DNA of 64,000 nt from Sediminihaliea albiluteola (GTDB taxonomy: Bacteria; Pseudomonadota; Gammaproteobacteria; Pseudomonadales; Halieaceae), in the NCBI RefSeq assembly GCF_014077625.1, contig NZ_JACFXU010000014.1, positions 558,001-622,000 of the forward strand, read 5' to 3'. Below the pieces are notes generated by a model that was not told the origin of the DNA, made no database searches, and saw only the letters and a list, made by a program, of their open reading frames with translations. Every line of letters starts with the position of its first letter. Positions within the stretch are counted from its first letter, which is position 1. Shown in pieces: positions 17,274-26,140 of this stretch. A program made the translations under genes and the position numbers.

Positions 17274-19193
17274 ATGCGCAACAAGCTCGGGGCTTGGCTG
17301 CTGCTGAGTACTGCTTTACTCACGGCACTACCCTTACATGCCGCAGAGGGGCTTAAGGTGTCTGTTACTGGTTTGCGAGGAGAAACACTGGCCAACGTAC
17401 GCGCTGCACTGGCTATTATCCAGCAGCAACACGAGGAGACACTGGACCGAGCGCGCATACAGCAGCTGCACAATCAAGCCGAACAGGATATCAAGGTCGC
17501 GCTTCAACCTTTCGGTTACTACCAGCCTACGATTCAGGCCACACTCGAAGCACCCGAGGAAGCCCAACAGCCCTGGCGGGCCCACTATGAAATCAAACAG
17601 GGAGAGCAAATTCCCATTGCTGACATTGACCTGCAATTTAGCGGCGCCGGTGCCGATAGCGCTGCTTTAAGTCAATGGCGGTCCAGTGAGGTTCTGGACT
17701 TTGGTAATCCCGCCGTACTCAATCACATGCGCTATGAAGAAATAAAGCGCGACTTGCTGTCACAAGTCGTGGCCGCAGGCTACCTAAACGCAAGCTACCA
17801 ACGGGCCCGTGTCGAGGTAGACCTAGAGCGCTACAGCGCTAAAGTGTCACTACACATCAACACCGGGCCGCTTTATATCTACGGGCCGATCAGCTTTGAG
17901 CAACTCGGCCACCCTTTCGCCACCGACTACCTAGAACAATATCTACTACTACAGCCCGGCGACCCTTTTAGTCAAAGCGAGCTCTCACAGCAGCGCAGAG
18001 CGCTGAGTAAAAGTGGTCACTTTCAGGCGGTCACTATTGAATCTGGCCAAGCCACTGAAGCTAGCAACAGCAGTGACAAAGTGGTGGTGCAGCCAATCAG
18101 TATTGAACTTAAGCCCTACCTCGCCAATCGCTACCGCGGCCGGATCGGCTGGGGTACCGATACAGGTTTTGGCTTACAGACTGACTGGACGCGACGTTAT
18201 ATCGGACAGCGTGGCCACAGCTTCAATCTCGGCGGCGCAGTGGTTGAAGAACGCCGCCGCTTAGCCGGTGAATTCCGCTACCTGATTCCGCTCGATCCAC
18301 TGGAGGGCAAACGGCTCGAGCTCGGTGCCCGTCACGAAAGTAAAGATCTCACCTATGAAGACGTCGATTTAGACGAGGGCGGCGAGACCCGTATCGCCAC
18401 CAATCTGGCCTCGGCAACTCTACACTTTCCAAGCAAGCAGCACGGCGCCTACGAACTCCAACAGCGCGCCGGACTGAGCCTGGTCAGCGAAAGCTATGAT
18501 GTCTTTGAGGTACTGTTTGGCAACCTTCCCAGCTCAGCTCAAAGTGCCATTATTGGCACCATCGGTCGCGATGCTTACAACACCCTAGCGCCCGACTTCA
18601 GCGCTGTAGTACCCAACCTACGCTTTACTCTGCGGCGCAGCGATGACCCGCTCTACATACGCCGTGGTGAGTATTACAACTTGGAACTTTTAGGTGCGGA
18701 TGAGTCCTTGGGCTCAAATACCAGCTTCCTACAAGCCAGACTCAATACCTGGAATATTTTCCCTGTGGGCGATAGCGGCCGCTTGTTACTGCGCTCTGCT
18801 TTAGGCTATACCGATGTCGAGAGCCGCGAGGCACTAGGTGTCACCTTTAACCAGATGCCCGAGTATTATGAGTTTCGCAGCGGTGGTGCGCGCAGTATTC
18901 GCGGCTATGGCTTTGAAAGCCTCTTTCCCAGCGATGGCATTACCGGTGGCAAACATCTGCTGGTCGGCAGCATTGAATATGAACACGAAATTATTCCCAA
19001 CTGGGGCGCCTCACTGTTTGTCGACGGTGGCAATGCCTTCAATGAGTTCGACCAAATAGATGAGAAAATCGGCGTCGGCTTTGGACTTCGTTGGCGCTCG
19101 CCAGTCGGCTTGGCGCGCATTGATGTTGGCTTTCCCTTAGATGACGCCAAGGATTCATTCCAAATTTATATTACTGTGGGCCCAGAGTTTTAG
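17274..19193 (+). CDS. tamA: Translocation and assembly module subunit TamA (Omp85 family)
   Basis: I place the start at ATG 17274, five bases after the tamB stop begins to be cleared, because it opens a clean signal peptide (residues 1-24, ending LPLHAA); ATGs at 17259 and 17202 lie inside tamB. The 639-residue protein has three POTRA domains in the first about 260 residues and then a 16-strand outer membrane barrel of the bacterial surface antigen (D15) type. The barrel shows the GGARSIRGY motif of lid loop L6 (RGY) and ends in F, as needed for recognition by BamA. It is somewhat longer than E. coli TamA (577). It partners with TamB for insertion of outer membrane proteins. Confidence 0.92.
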   Translation: MRNKLGAWLLLSTALLTALPLHAAEGLKVSVTGLRGETLANVRAALAIIQQQHEETLDRARIQQLHNQAEQDIKVALQPFGYYQPTIQATLEAPEEAQQPWRAHYEIKQGEQIPIADIDLQFSGAGADSAALSQWRSSEVLDFGNPAVLNHMRYEEIKRDLLSQVVAAGYLNASYQRARVEVDLERYSAKVSLHINTGPLYIYGPISFEQLGHPFATDYLEQYLLLQPGDPFSQSELSQQRRALSKSGHFQAVTIESGQATEASNSSDKVVVQPISIELKPYLANRYRGRIGWGTDTGFGLQTDWTRRYIGQRGHSFNLGGAVVEERRRLAGEFRYLIPLDPLEGKRLELGARHESKDLTYEDVDLDEGGETRIATNLASATLHFPSKQHGAYELQQRAGLSLVSESYDVFEVLFGNLPSSAQSAIIGTIGRDAYNTLAPDFSAVVPNLRFTLRRSDDPLYIRRGEYYNLELLGADESLGSNTSFLQARLNTWNIFPVGDSGRLLLRSALGYTDVESREALGVTFNQMPEYYEFRSGGARSIRGYGFESLFPSDGITGGKHLLVGSIEYEHEIIPNWGASLFVDGGNAFNEFDQIDEKIGVGFGLRWRSPVGLARIDVGFPLDDAKDSFQIYITVGPEF

Positions 19194-19256
19194 TAGGCCC
19201 CCAATTGCCAGCCTGTCCTAACTATTAGCCCTCATTTAAAGGAGACCCAAGGCATC

Positions 19257-20540
19257 ATGTTGAAACAGTTTCTAAGTGGCCTGGCGCTCAGCGCCACACT
19301 AATTCCCGCAGCCTATGCCGAGACACTCTATATCCGCGCCGCACAGATGGTGGACGTGGTGTCGGGGCGCACAGTTGAACAGCCGGCATTGATTATCGAG
19401 GACGAGCGCATTATCGAGGTCGGTCAGTGGCCAGCACTAGGCGTACCCGCCGGAGCTAGCACTATTGATCTAGGCAATAGCACGCTGCTGCCCGGACTGA
19501 TTGATATGCACACCCACTTGACCAGCAAAGCCACCGAGCACGGCTATCAAGCACTGGGTGTTTCAACAGCACGGCAAGCGATTACCGGGGTGAAAAATGC
19601 TCGGACCACTCTGCTGGCTGGTGTCACCACGGTTCGCAATTTGGGTGCTGCTGGTTTTAGCGATGTCGCATTACGCGACGCAATTGCAGCTGGCGATGTC
19701 ATTGGGCCACGCATGATTGTCTCTGGCCCTTCGTTGGGAATTACCGGCGGTCACTGCGATAGCAACCTATTGCCTCCGCGCTACCGCGCTGTTGCCGAGG
19801 GTGTTGCTGATGGCCCTTGGGCAGTGCGCCAAAAAGTACGGGAAAACATTAAATACGGCGCTGACACCATTAAACTCTGCGCTACTGGCGGTGTTCTATC
19901 CAAGGGCACCAAAGTCGGCGTACAGCAATACACCGAGGAAGAGATGGCTGCCATTGTCGATGAAGCACACCGCCGCGGCTTAATCGTCGCCGCCCATGCC
20001 CATGGCACAGAGGGGATCAAAAGTGCTATTCGAGCCGGTGTAGACTCTATCGAACACGCTAGTTTCATGGATGACGAAGCCATCAACTTGGCTAAAAAGC
20101 ACGGCACCTACCTGTCCATGGATATCTACGATACCGAATACATTCTATCGGAAGGCATTAAATCGGGCATGCTGCCCGAGAGTATCGAAAAAGAGAAAAT
20201 CACTGGCCAGCGCCAGCGAGATAGTTTCAGCAGGTCATGGCAAGCCGGCATCAAAATGGTCATGGGCACTGACGCTGCAGTGTACCCGCACGGCGATAAC
20301 GCCAAACAGCTGTCACGAATGGTCACTTTTGGCATGAGCCCCATGGAAGCACTGCAAGCAGCCACTATCGAGGGCGCAAAGTTGTTAAAGATGAGTGAGC
20401 AGATCGGCTCGCTGCGCGCTGGACGTTACGCCGATCTCATTGCGGTCGCAGGGGACCCCATTGCCGATATCAGCTTGTTAGAGCAGCCGCAGTTTGTGAT
20501 GAAAGGTGGCGTGGTATATCTCAATCAACTACAAGATTAA
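19257..20540 (+). CDS. Secreted metal-dependent amidohydrolase (Xaa-Pro dipeptidase-like)
   Basis: A 427-residue protein with a signal peptide (1-21, AYA cut). The binuclear metal site of the amidohydrolase superfamily is complete: H85-x-H87 in LIDMHTH, the carboxylated lysine K206 in DTIKLCATGG, H247 (in AAHAHG), H267 (in IEHASF) and D339 in MGTDA. The pattern resembles imidazolonepropionase-like enzymes that include the Sgx9260 and Cc2672 type proline or arginine carboxypeptidases, which cleave Xaa-Pro or Xaa-Arg dipeptides. Periplasmic peptide scavenging is the likely role. A GGAG precedes the start. It follows tamA by 63 bases but is probably independent. Confidence 0.88.
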   Translation: MLKQFLSGLALSATLIPAAYAETLYIRAAQMVDVVSGRTVEQPALIIEDERIIEVGQWPALGVPAGASTIDLGNSTLLPGLIDMHTHLTSKATEHGYQALGVSTARQAITGVKNARTTLLAGVTTVRNLGAAGFSDVALRDAIAAGDVIGPRMIVSGPSLGITGGHCDSNLLPPRYRAVAEGVADGPWAVRQKVRENIKYGADTIKLCATGGVLSKGTKVGVQQYTEEEMAAIVDEAHRRGLIVAAHAHGTEGIKSAIRAGVDSIEHASFMDDEAINLAKKHGTYLSMDIYDTEYILSEGIKSGMLPESIEKEKITGQRQRDSFSRSWQAGIKMVMGTDAAVYPHGDNAKQLSRMVTFGMSPMEALQAATIEGAKLLKMSEQIGSLRAGRYADLIAVAGDPIADISLLEQPQFVMKGGVVYLNQLQD

Positions 20541-20563
20541 CAAACACATCAAAAGCAGCTAAA

Positions 20564-20645
20564 GAGCAGGCTTGCCGTGCCGCCTGCTCAGAAGCTTATG
20601 CTTAACCTCCGCGCTAGCCCCACGCCACTCCGGGGTGGAGCTAGC
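20564..20645. terminator. Two hairpins between convergent genes
   Basis: The first hairpin is GAGCAGGC and GCCTGCTC (20564-20571, 20582-20589) around a 10-base loop. The second pairs GCTAGC with GCTAGC (20613-20618, 20640-20645) and CCAC with GTGG inside it, with one mismatch. They lie between the amidohydrolase (plus) and metY (minus) and are well placed as terminators for the two convergent transcripts. No strong T-run follows either. Confidence 0.6.
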
Positions 20646-20659
20646 CCAGAACAGAGCCC

Positions 20660-21934
20660 TTAAACCGCTGCGGCAAGAGCCTGCTCAATATCTGCGAGGA
20701 TATCATCAATGTGCTCGATACCTACGGATATGCGCACCAGCTCTTCACTAACACCTGCAGACTTAAGCTCTTCAGGGTTCAGCTGTCGGTGTGTTGTACT
20801 TGCTGGGTGACAGGCCAAGGATTTGGCATCACCGATGTTAACCAGACGCAGGATTAACTTGAGGGCATCGATAAATTTACCGCCCGCCTCAGCGCCGCCA
20901 ACGATGCCAAAGCTGAGGATGCCTGAAGCCTGTCCGCCGCAGATTTTCTCACAGGTAGCGCGATATGGACTATCACTCAGGCCGGCATAATTGACCCAAG
21001 CCACTGCGGGGTGAGATTGCAGATACTCCGCCACTTTCTGGGCATTCTCACAGTGCCGCTCCATACGCAGCGCCAGTGTCTCTAAGCCCTGCATCAGTTG
21101 GAAGGAGCTGCTCGCTGACAGTACAGCGCCGGTATTGCGCAGTGGCACGACTCGGCATCGTGCGATAAACGCTGCCGGCCCCATCGCTTCAGTGTAGACC
21201 ACGCCGTGGTAAGAGGGGTCAGGGGTATTCATAATGGGGAAGCGATCAGCGTGCGCTGCCCAATCAAATTTGCCCGAGTCTACAATTGCTCCGCCAATTG
21301 TGGTGCCATGACCGCCGATATACTTGGTCAAAGAGTGCACTACGATGTGAGCGCCGTGATCAAAAGGACGGCATAAAATTGGGCTGGCCACGGTATTATC
21401 GACAATTAAGGGGACACCAGCGGCATTGGCCACTTCGGCCCAGCGCGCAATATCCACCACATTACCAGCTGGGTTGCCGATCGACTCACAGAACAGTGCC
21501 TTGGTGTTCTCGTCGATAAGCTTAGCAATGCCATCAAAATCATTGGCATCGACAAAGCGCGTTTCAATACCTTGGCGTGGAAAAGTGTGCGCAAAGAGGT
21601 TGTAAGTGCCACCATAAATCTGTGAGGTACTGACAATATTGCTGCCAACATCGGCAATCGCTTCAATCGCATAGCGGATAGCCGCCATGCCGGAAGCCAC
21701 TGCCAGGGCCCCAATGCCCCCTTCGAGTTGCGCCAAACGCTCTTCAAGTACCGCGTTAGTTGGGTTAGTGATACGACTGTAAATATTACCTGGTACCTTC
21801 AGGTTAAACAGATCGGCACCGTGCTGGGTGCTATCGAAAGTAAAAGAGGTTGTCTGGTAGATTGGGGCCGTTGCCGCATTGGTAGCGGGATCGCCATCGT
21901 AGCCAGCATGCAGCGCAATAGTTGCAGGTTTCAT
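20660..21934 (-). CDS. metY: O-acetylhomoserine sulfhydrylase (PLP enzyme)
   Basis: A 424-residue gamma-family PLP enzyme. The PLP lysine is K204 in HSLTKYIGGHGT, the cofactor-binding YSRITNPT block is at 52-59, and VDNT (178-181) holds the PLP aspartate. Length over 420 residues plus the extended region with FDWAAHADRFP distinguishes MetY from the about 390-residue MetB/MetZ enzymes. It should make homocysteine from O-acetylhomoserine and sulfide, the direct sulfhydrylation route to methionine. An AAGGAAA motif precedes the ATG. It is divergent from a cysteine-synthase-like gene; the 181-base spacer probably serves both. No metX or metF is in the window. Confidence 0.9.
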   Translation of the reverse strand: MKPATIALHAGYDGDPATNAATAPIYQTTSFTFDSTQHGADLFNLKVPGNIYSRITNPTNAVLEERLAQLEGGIGALAVASGMAAIRYAIEAIADVGSNIVSTSQIYGGTYNLFAHTFPRQGIETRFVDANDFDGIAKLIDENTKALFCESIGNPAGNVVDIARWAEVANAAGVPLIVDNTVASPILCRPFDHGAHIVVHSLTKYIGGHGTTIGGAIVDSGKFDWAAHADRFPIMNTPDPSYHGVVYTEAMGPAAFIARCRVVPLRNTGAVLSASSSFQLMQGLETLALRMERHCENAQKVAEYLQSHPAVAWVNYAGLSDSPYRATCEKICGGQASGILSFGIVGGAEAGGKFIDALKLILRLVNIGDAKSLACHPASTTHRQLNPEELKSAGVSEELVRISVGIEHIDDILADIEQALAAAV

Positions 21935-22115
21935 CGGGACATTTTCCTTGTGTATATCGAATGTGGTTAAAAAAGGAGGCCATTCAAACCCAACGAGACT
22001 AGCAGAACCGCGCCCGAGGTCAAAGTTTGTCCGCCACTCTCACTAAAGCATTGGCAGTCTTCCGCTTGAGGGCAATAATGGCTAGAGGTATAACAGATAA
22101 AAAAAGGAACTACAC

Positions 22116-23120
22116 ATGCCTGATAAAGCATCGATTCTCGACCTAATCGGCAACACCCCACTCCTCTACCTGCGAGAAGTATCAGAGCAGACCGGCTGCC
22201 ATATCTATGGCAAAGCAGAGTTTATGAACCCCGGTGGATCAGTAAAGGATCGCACTGCACTGGGCATTATTCGGGCTGCTGAAAAGGCCGGTGAATTGCA
22301 AGCTGGTGGCGTTATCGTTGAAGGAACGGTAGGCAACACCGGTATTGGATTAACCCTGGTAGCTAACGCCCTCGGTTACCAATCAGTGATTGTTATGCCA
22401 CAAACTGCCAGCCAAGAGAAAATCGATCAGCTGGAAATGCTTGGCGCAGATCTTCTTTTAGTTCCCGCGGCCAGTTACGACAGCCCCGACCACTACATTC
22501 ACACCGCTAAGCGCGTTGCCAGCGGCCGAGCTCACTGCGAACCCAATGGTGCCACTTGGGCAAGACAGTTCGACAATCCCGCCAATCGCCAAGTGCATTA
22601 CGACAGCACCGGCCCTGAAATCTGGCGGCAATGTGACGGCAAAATAGACGGCTTCATTTGCTCAGTAGGCACGGGTGGCACCCTCGCAGGCGTTGCAACT
22701 GCACTAAAAGAACGCAACCCCGCAATCAAAATTGGCCTAGCCGACCCAATGGGCTCAGCCCTTCACCGCCTGCTGGGTCACAGCCCTTCAGCCTCGAGCT
22801 CTGGTTCCATCGTAGAAGGCGTAGGTATCTCCTTCATTCCTGGCAACCTAGAGGGCATCACGCCCGACTTCAGCTATCAAATAGAGGACGATGAAGCGCT
22901 GCCCTACATATACAATCTGCTTAAAAACGAAGGCATGTCTGTGGGTGGTTCATCTGGCATCAATATCGCCGGTGCCGTAGCTATGGCAGAAGAGCTGGGG
23001 CCAGGCCATACCATCGTCACCCTACTCTGCGACTCTGGTAGCCGCTATCACAGCAAACTCTTTAACCCTGAGTTTCTGATGCGCCACAAACTACCCTTCC
23101 CCCACTGGATGGCGAGCTAA
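22116..23120 (+). CDS. Cysteine synthase-like PLP enzyme, atypical loop
   Basis: A 334-residue beta-family PLP enzyme with the PLP lysine K44 in GGSVKDR and the phosphate-binding loop GTGGTLAG. The usual CysK substrate loop TSGNTG is replaced by EGTVGNTGIG, and a later segment (VSSGGSSGIN-like: SVGGSSGINIAGA) plus an extended C-terminus are shared with a branch that includes fungal cysteine synthase 2 type proteins. It may make cysteine from O-acetylserine or O-phosphoserine and sulfide, or use another beta-replacement donor. The divergent metY neighbour supports sulfur assimilation. An AAGGAAC ribosome binding site precedes the ATG. Confidence 0.82.
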   Translation: MPDKASILDLIGNTPLLYLREVSEQTGCHIYGKAEFMNPGGSVKDRTALGIIRAAEKAGELQAGGVIVEGTVGNTGIGLTLVANALGYQSVIVMPQTASQEKIDQLEMLGADLLLVPAASYDSPDHYIHTAKRVASGRAHCEPNGATWARQFDNPANRQVHYDSTGPEIWRQCDGKIDGFICSVGTGGTLAGVATALKERNPAIKIGLADPMGSALHRLLGHSPSASSSGSIVEGVGISFIPGNLEGITPDFSYQIEDDEALPYIYNLLKNEGMSVGGSSGINIAGAVAMAEELGPGHTIVTLLCDSGSRYHSKLFNPEFLMRHKLPFPHWMAS

Positions 23121-23254
23121 GCAAGCTCCTCTTAGCCCTATCAGCACGGCACAAGTTGTTAGCAATTTGCGCCATAAATCATAGATGTGAAAAAAAGCAT
23201 TTTTCGGCCTATGCTTGGGGTGCTGCGGTAAATCTATAATAAGGAGTATAAGAA

Positions 23255-25582
23255 ATGCAGATATCCCAGTACTTTGCCCGTTTTAGCACTAGGCTAAAAT
23301 TCCTTTTAATTGCGCTAGTGCTAGCACTAAACGGCTGCAGTGACAGCAGTGACAGTAAGTCGAGAGATACGCCAGCCCCAGCGCCGCCGCTGGGCGAATT
23401 CACCCTGACAGTATTATCTAGCCCCGCTGATGCAGTGAGTAACGACGAGGCAAGATTAGCGATTGAGGTACCCGAGGCGCTACCTTTAGCTCAGGTGCAA
23501 GTTGCCGTAGATGGCCGAGATGTATCGAGCGCCTTCCATGCGATGGCCGATGGCCATGGCCTAGAGGGCCGCATTGAAGGCCTCGCCGAGGGTGACAATA
23601 CGATTCAAGTCAGTAGCAGCGAGGGCAATGTACCCGAAACCGGCCTGACCCTAAGGAACCACCCCGCCAGCGGCCCGATTTTTTCTGGCCCACAACAATC
23701 ACCATTTTTTTGTGCTACGGACAATCATTTAGCTGATCTTGAGCTGGGACCAGTGATCGATGAGCAGTGCAGTGTTGAGACGGTAGTCAGCTATAAATAC
23801 CGCAGCACAGCGGGTACTTGGTCAGATTACCAGCCCGGCCAAGAACGCCCCGCCGATATGGCCACCACCACAACCATTGACGGCTCTGAAGTCGACTTTA
23901 TTGTGCGCTGGGAGCGCGGTAGCTTAAACCGCTTCCTCTATTCCATCGCGCTACTCTCCACCGCTGATGACAGCCTTGATGAGCCCGACCTCAGTGCTTG
24001 GAACAAGCGCCTGATTTACTACTTCCAGGGTGGTGTAGCTATCGGTCACTACCAAGGTGGGCCCAGCACAAGCCGCGCACTGTATCTGGACGGCCTTAGC
24101 GCCGGCTATGCCGTGGCCTACTCCACTGGCACCAAAACCGGCACTCACTACAACCTGCAGCTAGGTGGCGAGACCGCCATCATGGTCAAAGACCGCTTTG
24201 TATCGGCTTACGCCGCACCAGAATACACAGTGGGCATCGGCGGTTCTGGGGGCGGAATTCAGCAGTATATTTATGCACAAAACCACCCCGGACTGATCGA
24301 TGCAGGGATTCCCCAGTACTCCTACCCGGACATGGTGACCCAGACCATCCATATCGGCGATTGTGAGCTGATCGAACGCTGGATTGATCTGCAACTCCAA
24401 AGCGACCCCAGCTCCAAATGGGCCGACTGGAACAACCGCAGCTGGTTAATTGGCCTCAATGCCAACAATGAAGTCCCCAATGATGTAGTGAACTTTGGGC
24501 TAACACCCTGGGTTCCGCCGGGCTCCAGTGAGTGCAGCGCCTCCTGGCGTGGTCTGTCGCCACTGGCTCTGAACCCACACTTTGGTGATGCTCCTGGTAT
24601 TACTGCCGAGCAGCAAGCCGAGGTTGAATGGTCTCACTTTGCCGATTTGATCAACATCTACGGCAGAGCTGATGACGGCTTTGCCCGCACCACTTGGGAC
24701 AACGTCGGTGTACAGTACGGCCTGCAAGCCCTGCGCGATGGCAATATCTCGCCGGCAGAGTTTCTCGACCTCAACTTTAATATCGGGAGCTGGAAAAACG
24801 AGCCGGATATGATCCAGGAGGGCTGTCCCTTCTTAATCGATCAGTGCTTCGCTTTGGACTTTGAAAAGCCGCTGTACCCCGATCAAATCGACCCCTGGAG
24901 TTGGCGCAACATCCTCGTCGCTGAAGGTGACAAGCCAGCACCCCGCCGCCGCGCTGATGAAGGCGCCATTGAAGCGGCCATCAGCTCGGGCATGGTCAAC
25001 ACCGGCGCAGTGGAAATCCCCCTCATTGATGTTCGGCATTACCTTGAAGATGAGTTGGACATGCACAATACGCTGCAATCTTTTGCTTCGCGCCAGCGTC
25101 TTCTAAATCACGACGGTGATGCCAGCAATCAAGTCATCTGGTTTGTGGCACCCGGCGGCGACCAAGGCAATTATGACAACTCCATGCAGGCCTTTGCTGT
25201 TATCGATGAGTGGATGGCTAATATTAAAGCCAATCCAGAGCGCTCAGTCGGTGAAAACCGTCCCACAGCGGCAGTGGATAGCTGCTTCGATAAGGAGGGC
25301 GGCCTAATCGCCAGCGGCGAAGATGTCTGGAACGGTATTCTGGATGATAAAGCGCCCGGCGCCTGCACCCAGAAATTCCCCATCTACAGTACCTCTCGCA
25401 TCGTAGCCGGCGGACCGATCACCGGTGAGGTCTTCCAGTGTGCGCTGCAGCCTATCGACGCTGCCCTTGAGCAAGGACTGTATGGCGACTGGGTCCCAGA
25501 CCAAGCAGAGCGCGCCCTGCTGGAGGCAATCTTCCCCGAAGGCGTCTGTGACTACAGCAATAATCAGCGAGAAAAAGGCTAA
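23255..25582 (+). CDS. DUF6351-type lipoprotein, probable alpha/beta hydrolase
   Basis: A 775-residue predicted lipoprotein. The signal sequence ends with LALNGC, lipidation at C28, followed by an S/D-rich and proline-rich tether (29-45). After an Ig-like beta region (about 46-140) comes a large domain resembling DUF6351, related to tannase and alpha/beta hydrolase folds. A nucleophile-elbow-like motif G-G-S-G-G-G is at 329-334 (S331), and GDCELIERW and several paired cysteines follow. I infer an esterase or depolymerase anchored at the cell envelope; the family has no characterised substrate that I know of. It is a single gene with a ribosome binding site AAGGAG before its ATG. Confidence 0.7.
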   Translation: MQISQYFARFSTRLKFLLIALVLALNGCSDSSDSKSRDTPAPAPPLGEFTLTVLSSPADAVSNDEARLAIEVPEALPLAQVQVAVDGRDVSSAFHAMADGHGLEGRIEGLAEGDNTIQVSSSEGNVPETGLTLRNHPASGPIFSGPQQSPFFCATDNHLADLELGPVIDEQCSVETVVSYKYRSTAGTWSDYQPGQERPADMATTTTIDGSEVDFIVRWERGSLNRFLYSIALLSTADDSLDEPDLSAWNKRLIYYFQGGVAIGHYQGGPSTSRALYLDGLSAGYAVAYSTGTKTGTHYNLQLGGETAIMVKDRFVSAYAAPEYTVGIGGSGGGIQQYIYAQNHPGLIDAGIPQYSYPDMVTQTIHIGDCELIERWIDLQLQSDPSSKWADWNNRSWLIGLNANNEVPNDVVNFGLTPWVPPGSSECSASWRGLSPLALNPHFGDAPGITAEQQAEVEWSHFADLINIYGRADDGFARTTWDNVGVQYGLQALRDGNISPAEFLDLNFNIGSWKNEPDMIQEGCPFLIDQCFALDFEKPLYPDQIDPWSWRNILVAEGDKPAPRRRADEGAIEAAISSGMVNTGAVEIPLIDVRHYLEDELDMHNTLQSFASRQRLLNHDGDASNQVIWFVAPGGDQGNYDNSMQAFAVIDEWMANIKANPERSVGENRPTAAVDSCFDKEGGLIASGEDVWNGILDDKAPGACTQKFPIYSTSRIVAGGPITGEVFQCALQPIDAALEQGLYGDWVPDQAERALLEAIFPEGVCDYSNNQREKG

Positions 25583-25601
25583 GCTCGAAAAATCCGGGAC
25601 C

Positions 25602-26138
25602 TCAGGTATTGATTGAGCGCAGTAAAGACTCTAATTCGAACACATGTGGGTCCCGGTCCCCGAGGTCTCGCAAGGCCTCGGCCAATTGCAAAACATAATC
25701 GCGGTTACTGCCGCTAGGGCCATGCGATCCGGCAATATGCTCGGCTATTTCTTGCGCCGGCGCCGCCCCGAGGTAGGCCGGGTTATGCTCATCTGCCACA
25801 TACAACACGCCCGCGACTCTCTGCTCCACCTGCGTCAGAGTGATATCAATCTCAAAGCGCTGGTAGCCGTTTTTCTCTCGGTGATCTAAGTGCTCAAAGA
25901 CCTCGTTCTCAACCAGGTAAGCAAGCCCTTTGCACAGCGCTTGCTCAGCAGGCACCAGCGTCACCACTCGCCCCGGGTGCTCTGGGGTGCCCCGATGATC
26001 GTGTGAGCCCTGCCAGAAACGGCGCTGCCAACCTCTAATACTAGCCGGTTCTCGGCGCAGGTAGGGAAAGTCCACTTTGTAGATCAGCGAGCCATAACCA
26101 AATACCCAAGTAGGCTCTGTTGCGGCCGATAAACTCAA
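25602..26138 (-). CDS. ChaC-like gamma-glutamylcyclotransferase
   Basis: A 178-residue protein with the FGYGSLIY substrate-binding loop near residue 13, RRFWQGSHDHRGTPEHPGR, and the HREKNGY motif with the catalytic-region glutamate. These are hallmarks of the ChaC branch, which breaks glutathione into 5-oxoproline and Cys-Gly. It is cytosolic and shorter than E. coli ChaC (231) but normal for many bacterial members. The gene begins two bases after the M20 peptidase stop, so the two are probably cotranscribed; a cyclotransferase plus a peptidase could together recycle glutathione or gamma-glutamyl peptides, although the peptidase is exported and the pairing may be only transcriptional. Confidence 0.85.
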   Translation of the reverse strand: MSLSAATEPTWVFGYGSLIYKVDFPYLRREPASIRGWQRRFWQGSHDHRGTPEHPGRVVTLVPAEQALCKGLAYLVENEVFEHLDHREKNGYQRFEIDITLTQVEQRVAGVLYVADEHNPAYLGAAPAQEIAEHIAGSHGPSGSNRDYVLQLAEALRDLGDRDPHVFELESLLRSINT

Positions 26139-26140
26139 GG

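Noticed and set aside
21935-22115. Possible SAM riboswitch or leader upstream of metY
   Set aside because: The spacer lacks the long conserved helices expected, and much of it must serve the divergent gene; only weak short repeats are visible.
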